The notes: a model not told the origin generated them from the letters alone. Positions 25,285 through 33,109 are shown, counted from the first letter of the stretch. The stretch: DNA of 64,000 bases from UBA4085 sp964556755 (GCA_964556755.1 CAZKXI010000016.1:1-64000); one strand, 5' to 3'. Translations and numbers: made by a program.

Positions 25285-25707
25285 CTAACGGAACAAGGCT
25301 TCGACCTCGGCCAGCGAGGCGACGGCTTGCTTGACCGCCGGCACGTATCCCCAGACCATGACCTTGGTCATGGCGGCCGACAGGCGGGCGCCGGCTTCTT
25401 CGGCCTTGGCCACCTCGGGCTTGAGGGCGGCGGGAGCTTCGGAGGGGTCGGCAAGCTCGGGGAAATCGGTCCCCAAGGCCTTGATGGCGGCGGCCACGGG
25501 AAGAAGATCGGCCCTGAGGGCCGACACCGCAGCCGCGGCGGAGGCGGCATCGGAGGCCTTATCGGCCTTCGCGGCGAAGGAGTCCACGGCGGCGGCATAG
25601 GCGGCCAGGGCGCGACGGGAGGGCTCGACGGGATCTTGGCGCTGGCAAGCGGCGCAGAGGCCGATGGCGACCAGAAGGGCGGCGGCGGCGATCCTTCGAC
25701 CGGTCAT
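25285..25707 (-). CDS. Small helical lipoprotein
   Basis: A 140-residue protein with a signal peptide ending in a lipobox (GLCAACQ, Cys about 21). The mature part is Ala-rich and helical with Lys/Glu pairs (AAVDSFAAKADKASDAASAAAAV), perhaps a coiled-coil or helical bundle. No family is recognised. It is divergent from the Tat flavoprotein and upstream of the POT gene on the same strand, with a 130-nt gap. Probably anchored in the envelope. Confidence 0.68.
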   Translation of the reverse strand: MTGRRIAAAALLVAIGLCAACQRQDPVEPSRRALAAYAAAVDSFAAKADKASDAASAAAAVSALRADLLPVAAAIKALGTDFPELADPSEAPAALKPEVAKAEEAGARLSAAMTKVMVWGYVPAVKQAVASLAEVEALFR

Positions 25708-25815
25708 GGCGGGGCCATTCTAGGACGGATGGGGGGGCGGCGGCAAATCGGTCTGGCGCGGGGGACGGCGGCCGGATAGAATAGGGAGGCCATGCCGCGA
25801 AGAGAGGGACCAGCC

Positions 25816-27321
25816 ATGAGCCGATTGACCCCCATCCGCCCAGGAGGGCGGGCCTGGAGCCGACGCGAATTCCTCAAGTCGGGAGGAGTGGCGACTCTAG
25901 CCGCGGGAAGCGGCATTCTGGCCGCCGCGTCTCCCCGTCAGGGCGCCGCTCCCGCTGCCGGGGGAGCCTATGACGCGGTGGTGGTCGGCGGCGGGATCGC
26001 CGGATTGACGGCGGCTTACTACTTGAACGGATTAAAAGTCCGGGTTCTGGAGAGGGAAGCCGGGCCCGGCGGCCGCATCCGCGGCGGGGGAGGCGTCCGG
26101 GACGAGATGGCCCGGGCCACTTACATCGGCCGGCCCTACGGCGCCCTCAAGGAGATTATCGAGAGGCTGGGCTTGGAGCCGTGGGAGATCCGGGCCCCGC
26201 TGGAGGCGGTCTTCCGAGACGACCGGATTCATTTCGGGCCCGAAGGCACGGCCCAGCTTCTGGCGGAGCGGAGCTCGGCGGCGGATTTCGAGCGCTTCCG
26301 GTCCGAGGTCCTGGCCCATGCGGCCGCCTATCAGGACATCCCCGAGCTCGACTTCACCATCCCCACGGCGCGGCTCGACGACGTGCCGGCCCGCCGGTGG
26401 TTCGACGGCCTGAAGCTGCCGCCGGTCTACGCGGACTTCTATGACTTGGCGGCCCGGTCCCGGTTCGGCGTCTCGCTGGACGACTTGTCCGCCCTGGCCC
26501 TGATCCCGGAGATGGCTTTCGGGCTGGGCGGGGGGACCGGGGATGCCGCGCTGCCGGAAGCGGGGGGATCGGGAGCCTTCACGTTCGACGGCGGCCTGGC
26601 GGCTCTGGCGACGGCCCTGGCGGATTGGCTGGCGGACGTGTTCCAGCCGGGGTCGCGGGTCGTCCGCGTCTCCAAGCCGGATGGGGATTATCGGGTGGAG
26701 TACGCGGATGCGGCCGGCAAGATCCGGTCCCTGCGGGCCAAGTTCGTCATCCTGGCCGTTCCGGCCGCCGAAGCGCTGGCACTGGACTCCGGCGCGCTCA
26801 AGGCGGAAGCCCGGCGGCTTCTGACGGAAGTGGCCTATTCCTCCGTCGCTTCGGTGGCCCTCCGGACGCGGGAGAGCCTTTTTGGGCGGGCTTTTCAGCT
26901 GGCCTTCCCGGGCGGCGGCGAGGCCGTGAGCCTGCGCGACACCTTCTGGCTGGCCAACGGGAGACAGGCGGCGGGGGCGGCGGCCGGCGGGGCCGGGACG
27001 CTGGTGGTGCAGGCCGCCCCGGTCAAGCGGGGCGACGCCGCCTGGGCCCGGCTGTCGGACGACGACCTCTCCAAGGCGGCCGTGCGGGCGGTCAGCCGGA
27101 TCTTCCCGGGGCTTCCCGGGCAGATCGCCGGGAGACAGGTGGTCCGACACGCCAGGGCTTACCCCGTCATGGGGCCGGGCGCTTTCCGGCGGGCGGCCCG
27201 GCTGAACGAGATCTGCGACGGCCGCATCCTGCTGGCGGGCGACTACATGATCTACCCCGACTTCGAGGCGGCCGCCGACTCGGGCGACTTCGCGGCCGAG
27301 AAGATCCGCGAGCTCCTCTAA
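25816..27321 (+). CDS. FAD-dependent amine oxidase / protoporphyrinogen-oxidase-like protein, Tat-exported
   Basis: A 501-residue flavoprotein. The N-terminus has a twin-arginine export motif (WSRREFLKSGG) and hydrophobic region (ATLAAGSGILAAA). The FAD dinucleotide fold is VVVGGGIAGLTAAYYL with LEREAGPGGRI, and the C-terminal FAD motif is ILLAGDYMIYPDFEAAADSG. This layout is that of amine oxidases, protoporphyrinogen oxidase and phytoene desaturase; the substrate cannot be told. The -10-like TAGAAT at 25777-25782 places the transcript start just before an ATG at 25792, which would add eight residues (leaderless); the ATG at 25816 has GAGAGG upstream. A palindromic repeat follows the stop. 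Confidence 0.8.
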   Translation: MSRLTPIRPGGRAWSRREFLKSGGVATLAAGSGILAAASPRQGAAPAAGGAYDAVVVGGGIAGLTAAYYLNGLKVRVLEREAGPGGRIRGGGGVRDEMARATYIGRPYGALKEIIERLGLEPWEIRAPLEAVFRDDRIHFGPEGTAQLLAERSSAADFERFRSEVLAHAAAYQDIPELDFTIPTARLDDVPARRWFDGLKLPPVYADFYDLAARSRFGVSLDDLSALALIPEMAFGLGGGTGDAALPEAGGSGAFTFDGGLAALATALADWLADVFQPGSRVVRVSKPDGDYRVEYADAAGKIRSLRAKFVILAVPAAEALALDSGALKAEARRLLTEVAYSSVASVALRTRESLFGRAFQLAFPGGGEAVSLRDTFWLANGRQAAGAAAGGAGTLVVQAAPVKRGDAAWARLSDDDLSKAAVRAVSRIFPGLPGQIAGRQVVRHARAYPVMGPGAFRRAARLNEICDGRILLAGDYMIYPDFEAAADSGDFAAEKIRELL

Positions 27322-27327
27322 TTAGCC

Positions 27328-27405
27328 GACACATACCGAGCTCAGTTTCCGGACATATACCGAATTGATCCGGTATGTGTCTGCCAATTGAATTCGGTAG
27401 GTGTC
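27328..27405. repeat. 78-bp nested palindrome of four 11-bp units (REP/MITE-like)
   Basis: Four copies of GACAYATACCG are arranged symmetrically: GACACATACCG (27328-27338), GACATATACCG (27352-27362), CGGTATGTGTC (27371-27381) and CGGTAGGTGTC (27395-27405). Unit-to-unit steps are 24, 19 and 24 nt about the centre at 27366.5. The spacers are only partly complementary. The segment is much AT-richer than the genes on either side. It lies between the flavoprotein stop and the promoter of the citrate module. Confidence 0.85.
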
Positions 27406-27421
27406 TGAGAATTTATATATC

Positions 27422-27430
27422 TGTTATACT
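27422..27430 (+). promoter_or_regulatory. Extended -10 promoter of the citrate module
   Basis: TGTTATACT (27422-27430) is an extended -10 (TGnTATACT) in AT-rich DNA. No good -35 is seen, which an extended -10 tolerates. It lies 28 nt before the ATG at 27459 and directly downstream of the nested palindrome. Confidence 0.55.
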
Positions 27431-27458
27431 AGCGGCCCGCTGATCCGAGGTTATCGAC

Positions 27459-29000
27459 ATGGCTAAGCTGTACGAATATCAAGGCAAGAAGCTGCTTCGG
27501 GAGGCGGGGATCCGGATTCCCGAGGGGGGCCTGGCCGGCACCCCCGAAGAGGCCCGCGAGATCGCCGCGGCCTTGGGCCGGCCCGTGGTCATCAAGATGC
27601 AGGCCTGGGTCACCGGCCGGGCGGCCTTGGGCGGCATCCAGTTCGCCGAGACGCCCGAGGAAGCCGGGGAGAAGGCTCGCGGCCTGCTCGGACTCAAGGT
27701 CAAGGCCTACGTGGTCGAGAAGGTCCTGGTTGAGGAGAAGCTGGCGATCCGGGCCGAGTACTTCGCCGGCCTGGTCATGGACGATGCCCGCCGCGTGCCG
27801 CTGCTGGTCTTCTGCCCGGCCGGCGGATCCGGGATCGAGGAGATGGCCCGCCTCGCGCCCGAGAAGGTCATCACCCAGCCCATCGACGTCCGCCTGGGCC
27901 TGCACGAATTCGAGACCCGCAACGTCGCCCGCCGAGCCGGCCTGAGCGGAGGCGCCCTGCTCCAAGTGGCCGACGTCCTGGCCCGGCTCTACAAGACCGC
28001 CCGCGCGGTGGAGGCCCGTTCGGCCGAGATCAATCCCTTGGTCGTGACCGAGGACGGCGCGGTCTATGCCGCCGACTGCCATCTGGTGATCGACGACTAC
28101 GCCGTCTCGCGCCACCCCGAGCTGGGCATCGAGATCGCCCGCGAGTTCGACCGCCCGCCGACCGCCCTGGAGACGATCGCCTACAAGGTCGAGGAGAAGG
28201 ACCACCGCGGGACGTTCTACTTCCTGCAGATGGCCGAGGCGGGGGAGGGCCGGACCCTGATCGGCTTCCACGGCGCCGGCGGCGGCGGCTCGATGATGTC
28301 CATGGACGCCGTCCTGGCCAAGGGCTTCCAGCTGGCCAACTACTGCGACACCAGCGGCAATCCCCCGGCGAGCAAAGTCTACCGGGCGGCCAAGATCATC
28401 CTCTCCCAGCCCGGCCTGCGCGGCTATTTCGCTTCGGGCTCGGGGGTGGCCAGCCAGGAGCAGTACAACTCGGCCCGCGGCCTGGTCAAGGCCTTCAACG
28501 AGGAGGACCTGGAGATCCCGGCCGTGATCCGCCTCGGCGGCAACTGCGAGGAGGAGGCCATCCGCATCCTGGGCGCCTACCTCAAGCGGGTGCCCGGCCG
28601 AGTGGAAGGCTACGGCCGCGACGACGCGCCGGAATTCTGCGCCTCCCGCCTGGAAGCGTTGATCCGGGAGCGCGGCGGCATGGCTCAGCCCGTCCGGAAG
28701 ACGCCGCCGCCGGCGCCGCCCGAAGGCTGCTACCGATTCGCCACCCTGACCGGGAGCGTCTCGATCAACCACGAGCGCTGCCGCAAGTGCGCCAACAAGT
28801 CCTGCATCGCGTCCTGCTCTCCGGGCATCCTCAAGATCGAGGACGGCTGCCCGGTCCTGGCGGTGACCCCCGAGGAGGCCCGCCGCGGCAAGTGCACCGA
28901 ATGCCTGGCTTGCGAGATCCAGTGCCGCTTCCATGAGCGGGCGGCCATCTTCATCCAGCTCCCCATCCCGGGGCTGGAGGAATACCGGAAATCCCTGTAG
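27459..29000 (+). CDS. ATP-grasp acyl-CoA (citryl/succinyl-CoA) synthetase beta-type subunit fused to a 2[4Fe-4S] ferredoxin domain
   Basis: A 513-residue protein. Residues 1-about 240 form an ATP-grasp domain (LYEYQGKKLLREAGIRIPEGG, VVIKMQAWVTGRAALGGIQF, SAEINPLVVTEDGAVYAADC). Residues about 245-400 form a CoA-ligase domain with Gly-rich GFHGAGGGGSMMSMDAV and a His/Asn-type RLGGNCEEEA segment, as in SucC and the large citryl-CoA synthetase subunit. Residues about 430-495 carry eight Cys in two clusters, CRKCANKSCIASC (441-453) and CTECLACEIQC (480-489 area), a bacterial ferredoxin. With the next two genes it fits citrate + ATP + CoA to citryl-CoA, then cleavage. The Fe-S extension is not part of the classical enzyme. 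Succinate, malate or citramalate are alternative substrates. Confidence 0.78.
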   Translation: MAKLYEYQGKKLLREAGIRIPEGGLAGTPEEAREIAAALGRPVVIKMQAWVTGRAALGGIQFAETPEEAGEKARGLLGLKVKAYVVEKVLVEEKLAIRAEYFAGLVMDDARRVPLLVFCPAGGSGIEEMARLAPEKVITQPIDVRLGLHEFETRNVARRAGLSGGALLQVADVLARLYKTARAVEARSAEINPLVVTEDGAVYAADCHLVIDDYAVSRHPELGIEIAREFDRPPTALETIAYKVEEKDHRGTFYFLQMAEAGEGRTLIGFHGAGGGGSMMSMDAVLAKGFQLANYCDTSGNPPASKVYRAAKIILSQPGLRGYFASGSGVASQEQYNSARGLVKAFNEEDLEIPAVIRLGGNCEEEAIRILGAYLKRVPGRVEGYGRDDAPEFCASRLEALIRERGGMAQPVRKTPPPAPPEGCYRFATLTGSVSINHERCRKCANKSCIASCSPGILKIEDGCPVLAVTPEEARRGKCTECLACEIQCRFHERAAIFIQLPIPGLEEYRKSL

Positions 29001-29009
29001 AGGACGCCG

Positions 29010-29918
29010 ATGTCGATCCTGGTGGACGAGCGCTCACGAGTCATCATCCAAGGCATCACCGGCCGCGAGGGCATGGCCCGGGCCCGGCTGATGAAGGACT
29101 ATGGAACCCGCCTGGTCGGGGGCGTGACTCCCGGCCGCGGCGGCCAGGACGTGGAGGGCATCCCCGTCTTCGACTCGGTCGAGGAGGCCCGCGATAAGAC
29201 CGGGCCGGTGGATGTCTCCGTCATCTTCGTCCCCGCCGCCCTGGTGCGGGAGGCGGCTCTGGAGGCGCTGGCGGCCGGCGTCAAGCTGCTGGTGCTGGTG
29301 CCCGACCGGGTGCCCATCTACGACGTGCTGGAGATCGCCCGCACGGCGGAGGAGCGGGGCGCCCGCTTCGTCGGGCCCAACACGCTGGGCCTGTTGAGCC
29401 CCGGCAAGGCCGTGCTGGGCATGATCGGCGGCCGGGCCGAGCGGGCCCGCGAATGGTTCCGGCCGGGGCCGGTCGGCGTCTCCTCGCGCAGCGGCGGCAT
29501 GACCTCTTCGATCGCCTACTACCTGTCCAAAGCCGGCATCGGGCTGAGCACCATCGTCCATGTCGGCGGCGACCCGATCATCGGGACGTCGCACCCCGAG
29601 GTCATGGCCCTCTTCCAGGACGACCCCGAGACCAAGCTGGCGGTCATGTTCGGGGAGATCGGGACGACCCAGGAGGAGAGGGTGGCCGACCTGGTCCGGG
29701 ACGGGCGCTTCACCAAGCCGCTCATTGCCTATATCGGGGGCAAGGCGGCCAAGTCGGGGACCCGGTTCTCGCACGCCGGGGCCATCGTCGAGGGCGGGCG
29801 CGGCGGCTACGAGACCAAGGTCCAGCGATTGCGAGAGGCGGGCGTCCACGTCGTGGAAGCCATCGCCGACATCCCCAAGAAGGCGGCCGAGCTCCTGGCC
29901 GCGCCCATGGAGGCCTGA
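29010..29918 (+). CDS. CoA-binding (SucD-like) subunit of acyl-CoA/citryl-CoA synthetase
   Basis: A 302-residue alpha-type subunit. It has a CoA-binding Rossmann domain (VIIQGITGREGMARARLMKDYG, GGVTPGRGGQDVEGIPVF) and a ligase domain with the phosphohistidine motif GTRFSHAGAIVEGG (His about 255) and the second SSRSGGMTSSIAYYL segment. It is the partner of the preceding ATP-grasp protein, 9 nt upstream, and ends 1 nt before the lyase gene. In Hydrogenobacter the same pair (CcsA/CcsB) makes citryl-CoA; in the TCA cycle the pair makes succinyl-CoA. The adjacent lyase favours citryl-CoA. Confidence 0.85.
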   Translation: MSILVDERSRVIIQGITGREGMARARLMKDYGTRLVGGVTPGRGGQDVEGIPVFDSVEEARDKTGPVDVSVIFVPAALVREAALEALAAGVKLLVLVPDRVPIYDVLEIARTAEERGARFVGPNTLGLLSPGKAVLGMIGGRAERAREWFRPGPVGVSSRSGGMTSSIAYYLSKAGIGLSTIVHVGGDPIIGTSHPEVMALFQDDPETKLAVMFGEIGTTQEERVADLVRDGRFTKPLIAYIGGKAAKSGTRFSHAGAIVEGGRGGYETKVQRLREAGVHVVEAIADIPKKAAELLAAPMEA

Positions 29919-29919
29919 C

Positions 29920-30705
29920 ATGGCGGACGACAGCGCCAAGTGGATGACCGCGGTCACCGACGTGCGGCCGAACCGGATCGTAGCCCGCGGCTACGCCATC
30001 GACGAGCTGATGGGCCGGATCACCTTCTCCCAGGCCATCTACCTCATCCTCAAGGGCGAGCTGCCCGGGCCGGCGGTCGGGCGCCTGCTGGACGCGATCT
30101 TCGTCTCGTCCATCGACCATGGGGCCTCGCCGCCGTCGGTCCTGACGGCCCGGACCGTGGCCTCGACCGGAGCCGACCTCAACGACGCAGTCGCGGCCGG
30201 CGTGCTGGCCATCTCGCGCCTGCACGGCGGGGCCATCGAGGAGGCCCAGCGGACCTATCTGGCCATTGCGGCCCGGATGGAAGCCAAGAAGATCGATGAA
30301 GCGGGCGCGGCGGCCGAAGTCCTGGACGAGATGAAGGCCCGGGGACGGCGGGCCAGCGGCTTCGGCCACCGGCTTCACACGAAGGATCCGCGGACGGGGC
30401 GGCTCTTCGACCTGGCGGAAGAGCTGGGCCTGGCCGGCAAGCACGTCGCCATCGCCCGGGCGGTCGAGGCGGCCCTGGCCGCGCAGCTCGGCAAGCCCCT
30501 GCCGATCAACGTGGACGGCGCCATCGCGGCCCTGCTCTGCGACTTGGGCCTGCCGCCGGAGATCGGCAACGCCTTCTTCATCATGGCCCGCGTGCCCGGC
30601 CTGGTGGCCCACGTGCACGAGGAGAAGACGCGGATGAAGCCGATGCGCCGAATCGATCCGGTCAACTATGCTTACGACGGCCCGGCCGACAGGAAGCTGC
30701 CATGA
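29920..30705 (+). CDS. ccl: Citryl-CoA lyase (citrate-synthase-fold)
   Basis: A 261-residue short citrate-synthase homologue that splits citryl-CoA into acetyl-CoA and oxaloacetate, or condenses them. Catalytic sites: LHGGAIEEAQRTY (His about 102), GFGHRLHTKDPRTGRLF (His about 150) and NVDGAIAALLCDLGLP (Asp about 199). The closing ARVPGLVAHVHEEK and MRRIDP are typical of Ccl rather than full-length citrate synthase (about 430 residues). The ATG at 29920 follows the preceding stop by 1 nt; an upstream reading-frame extension is antisense noise. It overlaps the HD-domain gene by 4 nt. Confidence 0.88.
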   Translation: MADDSAKWMTAVTDVRPNRIVARGYAIDELMGRITFSQAIYLILKGELPGPAVGRLLDAIFVSSIDHGASPPSVLTARTVASTGADLNDAVAAGVLAISRLHGGAIEEAQRTYLAIAARMEAKKIDEAGAAAEVLDEMKARGRRASGFGHRLHTKDPRTGRLFDLAEELGLAGKHVAIARAVEAALAAQLGKPLPINVDGAIAALLCDLGLPPEIGNAFFIMARVPGLVAHVHEEKTRMKPMRRIDPVNYAYDGPADRKLP

Positions 30706-31232
30706 AGACGGATCTCTTGAAGCTGCTGCCCGAGATCGCGGAGATCAAGGACGATAGGCTTCGCGAGCTGACCCGCGGGGTCTGGGAGAAGGCCGTCGAG
30801 CGCGGCGGCTGGAGCGAAGCCGATCTGGAGGCGATGCCCTTCACGCTCCTGATCAAGACGGTCACGGTCAGCCTCGTCGAGCACACCCGGGCCGTGACCC
30901 GGACGGCCTTCGAGATCGCCAAGGCCATGAACGAGGCCTATGCGGGCAAGCTGCGGGTGGACTTGGACGTGCTGCTGGCCGGCGCCATCCTGCATGACGT
31001 CGGCAAGCTCTTCGAGTACGAGCTCCGGGACGGCTCTTTCGTCAAGAGCCGGGAGGGCGAGCTGCTCCGGCATCCGGTCTCGGGGGCCGCTTTCGCCTAC
31101 AAGCACGGCTTGCCCCAGGAGGTCGTCCATGTGATCGCCGCCCACAGCAAGGAGGGAGACGGCGGCCGCCGGACCGTCGAGGCGGTCATCGTCAACCACG
31201 CCGACTTTGTCAATTTCGACGTCTTCAAATAG
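30702..31232 (+). CDS. HD-domain phosphohydrolase
   Basis: A 176-residue HD-superfamily protein. The metal-binding residues are visible: His in VSLVEHTRAV (about 60), HD in AILHDVGKLFEY (His 98, Asp 99), His in RHPVSGAAFA (about 127), His in VIAAHSKEG, and Asp in VNHADFV. Such domains hydrolyse phosphomonoesters or nucleotides. The start overlaps ccl by 4 nt, so it is an integral operon member; its substrate is unknown. Its stop codon lies at the left edge of a palindromic repeat, which may have supplied the final base. Confidence 0.85.
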   Translation: MKTDLLKLLPEIAEIKDDRLRELTRGVWEKAVERGGWSEADLEAMPFTLLIKTVTVSLVEHTRAVTRTAFEIAKAMNEAYAGKLRVDLDVLLAGAILHDVGKLFEYELRDGSFVKSREGELLRHPVSGAAFAYKHGLPQEVVHVIAAHSKEGDGGRRTVEAVIVNHADFVNFDVFK

Positions 31233-31326
31233 GGGTCAGGTCTTAAGATTCGAGTTATCTCCGGTAGAAATTCCTGGGGGCGTAAACGGTAGTTGGCAGA
31301 AAACTTGAATCTCAAGACCTGACCCC
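31232..31326. repeat. 95-bp palindromic repeat (REP/MITE-like)
   Basis: Left arm GGGGTCAGGTCTTAAGATTC (from 31232) and right arm, inverted, GGGGTCAGGTCTTGAGATTC (from 31326 leftward), match 21 of 23 bases; 49 nt lie between. It sits between the HD gene stop and the Shine-Dalgarno of the aconitase-like gene. The GGGGTCAGGTCTT end is of the sort often seen beside REP-associated tyrosine transposases, from memory. RNA from it would form a long hairpin, so it may also end or stabilise transcripts. Confidence 0.88.
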
Positions 31327-31341
31327 TTCCGGGGAGGGAAG

Positions 31342-32595
31342 ATGGGCCTGACGTTTTCGGAGAAGATCCTGGGGCGCAAGGCGGGGCGCGCCGTCCGGGC
31401 GGGAGACGTCATCACCGCCTCGCCCGACTTCTACTTATCCCACGACAACTCCTCGGCCATCATCGGCGAGTTCCGCAAGCTCGGCCTGGCCAAGGTTCAG
31501 TCTCCCGGCAAGATCGTCATCATCCTGGATCACATCGTTCCGGCCTCGGACGAGAAGTACGCCCAGAACCACAAGACCGTCCGCGAATTCGTCCGGGCCC
31601 AGAGCCTGCCCCATTTCTACGACATCCAGCACGGCGTCTGCCACCAAGTGCTCTCCGAGAACGGCTTCGCCCTCCCCGGCCGCCTGATCATGGGCAGCGA
31701 TTCGCACACCACCACTTACGGCGCCTTCGGGGCCTTCTCGGCCGGCATCGGACGAACGGAGATGGCCTCCCTGTGGGCCACCGACGAGATCTGGCTCCGC
31801 GTGCCCGAGACGCTGCGCGTCGAGTTCCGGGGCGCTTTGGCCGCCGGCGTCTTCGCCAAGGACGCCATTCTCCGGATCATCGGCGATCACGGCGCCGACC
31901 GGGCCAACTACGAGGCGGTCGAGTTCGCCGGGCCCGCCGCCTCGGCCTTCAGCCTCTCCTCCCGCATGGTCCTTTGCAATATGGCCGCCGAGATGGGGGC
32001 CAAGAACGGGTATTTCCTCCCCGACGAGGCGACGCTCGCCTGGGCCCGGGACAACGGCTTCGGCGCCTTCGAGCCCGTCCTCTCCGATCCGGACGCCTCC
32101 TACGAGGCCGTCCTGACCTACGACCTGGGCGCCCTGGAGCCGCAGATCGCCTGCCCCCACACCGTGGACAACGTCAGGCCCGTCCGCGAGGTCGAAGGCC
32201 GGCCCTTCCAGCAGGCTCTGCTGGGCACCTGCACCAACGGCCGCCTGGAGGACTTGCAGGTCGCCGCCCGCATCCTCAAGGGCCGCGCCGTCCATCCTTC
32301 CGTACGCCTGCTGGTCCTGCCGGCTTCCCAGGCCGTCTACCTCGAGGCGATGCGACAAGGCTTCCTCGAGATCCTCTCCCGCGCGGGCGGCGTCATCCTC
32401 AATCCCGGCTGCGGCCCCTGCTTGGGCGCCCACCAGGGCCTGCTGGCGCCCGGCGAGGTCGTGGTCGGCACGTCCAACCGCAACTTCAAGGGCCGCATGG
32501 GCGGCCGCGATTCCGAGATCTACCTGGCCTCGCCCGCCACCGTGGCCGCTTCCGCCCTGGAAGGCAAGATCGCCGACCCGAGGAAATACCTATGA
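31342..32595 (+). CDS. Aconitase / 3-isopropylmalate dehydratase large subunit (first copy)
   Basis: A 417-residue (de)hydratase large subunit with a [4Fe-4S] active site: Cys in LLGTCTNGRLED and CxxC in ILNPGCGPCLGAHQG. Substrate/cluster segments GSDSHTTTYGAFGAFSAGIGRTE and ILDHIVPASDEKYAQNH are conserved. It is of the archaeal/bacterial split type, shared by aconitase-like, homoaconitase and isopropylmalate dehydratases. It overlaps the small subunit gene by 4 nt. In this operon, next to citryl-CoA lyase, citrate/isocitrate is the likeliest substrate; leucine biosynthesis remains possible. Confidence 0.85.
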   Translation: MGLTFSEKILGRKAGRAVRAGDVITASPDFYLSHDNSSAIIGEFRKLGLAKVQSPGKIVIILDHIVPASDEKYAQNHKTVREFVRAQSLPHFYDIQHGVCHQVLSENGFALPGRLIMGSDSHTTTYGAFGAFSAGIGRTEMASLWATDEIWLRVPETLRVEFRGALAAGVFAKDAILRIIGDHGADRANYEAVEFAGPAASAFSLSSRMVLCNMAAEMGAKNGYFLPDEATLAWARDNGFGAFEPVLSDPDASYEAVLTYDLGALEPQIACPHTVDNVRPVREVEGRPFQQALLGTCTNGRLEDLQVAARILKGRAVHPSVRLLVLPASQAVYLEAMRQGFLEILSRAGGVILNPGCGPCLGAHQGLLAPGEVVVGTSNRNFKGRMGGRDSEIYLASPATVAASALEGKIADPRKYL

Positions 32596-33083
32596 GCAAG
32601 GGACGCGTCTGGAAGTACGGGGACGACGTCAACACCGACGTCATCTATGCCGGCCGCTACACCTACCAGCAGCTCGAGCCGGCCGAGATGGCCAAGAAGG
32701 CCTTCGAGGACTTGGACCCGTCCTTTGCCGCCGGCGTCCGTCCCGGCGACGTGATCGTGGCCGGCCGCAACTTCGGCTGCGGCAGCTCGCGCGAGCAAGC
32801 CGCCGCCTGCCTGCGCTACGCGGGCGTCCAGGCCGTGGTGGCCAAGAGCTTCTCGCGCATCTACTTCCGCAACGCCATCAACCTGGGGCTGGCGGTCCTG
32901 CAATCGCTCGACGCGCCCGACGCCCTTCGCTCCGGCGACGGGATCGAGATCGACTTCGAGGGCGGCCGCATCCTGTCCTCCGGCCGCGTCTTCACCTTCT
33001 TCCCGCTCCCCGAGTCGGTCCTGGGCATCGTCCGAGCCGGCGGTCTGCTCGAGTGGACCAAAAAGAAGCTGTCGACGCGCTGA
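32592..33083 (+). CDS. Aconitase / 3-isopropylmalate dehydratase small subunit (first copy)
   Basis: A 163-residue swivelling subunit. It has the substrate loop DVIYAGRYTYQQLEPAEM, the AGRNFGCGSSREQAAACLRYAG active-site segment (Ser of GSSRE) and FSRIYFRNAINLGL. Family members with different loop residues prefer isopropylmalate, homoaconitate or citrate; the YTYQ reading here does not decide it. The start ATG overlaps the large-subunit stop. It is the last gene of the citrate module. Confidence 0.85.
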   Translation: MSKGRVWKYGDDVNTDVIYAGRYTYQQLEPAEMAKKAFEDLDPSFAAGVRPGDVIVAGRNFGCGSSREQAAACLRYAGVQAVVAKSFSRIYFRNAINLGLAVLQSLDAPDALRSGDGIEIDFEGGRILSSGRVFTFFPLPESVLGIVRAGGLLEWTKKKLSTR

Positions 33084-33109
33084 TCTTTCCCCCGGCGCCC
33101 CTCGCGCGC

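Noticed and set aside
27328..27405. Possible short CRISPR array
   Set aside because: Units are only 11 bp, are inverted about a centre rather than direct, and the spacers are too short. No cas gene is present.
31342..33083. Calling the first aconitase-like pair LeuCD of leucine synthesis
   Set aside because: No leuA or isopropylmalate dehydrogenase is adjacent, and the operon partner is citryl-CoA lyase. The substrate was left open rather than named leuCD.
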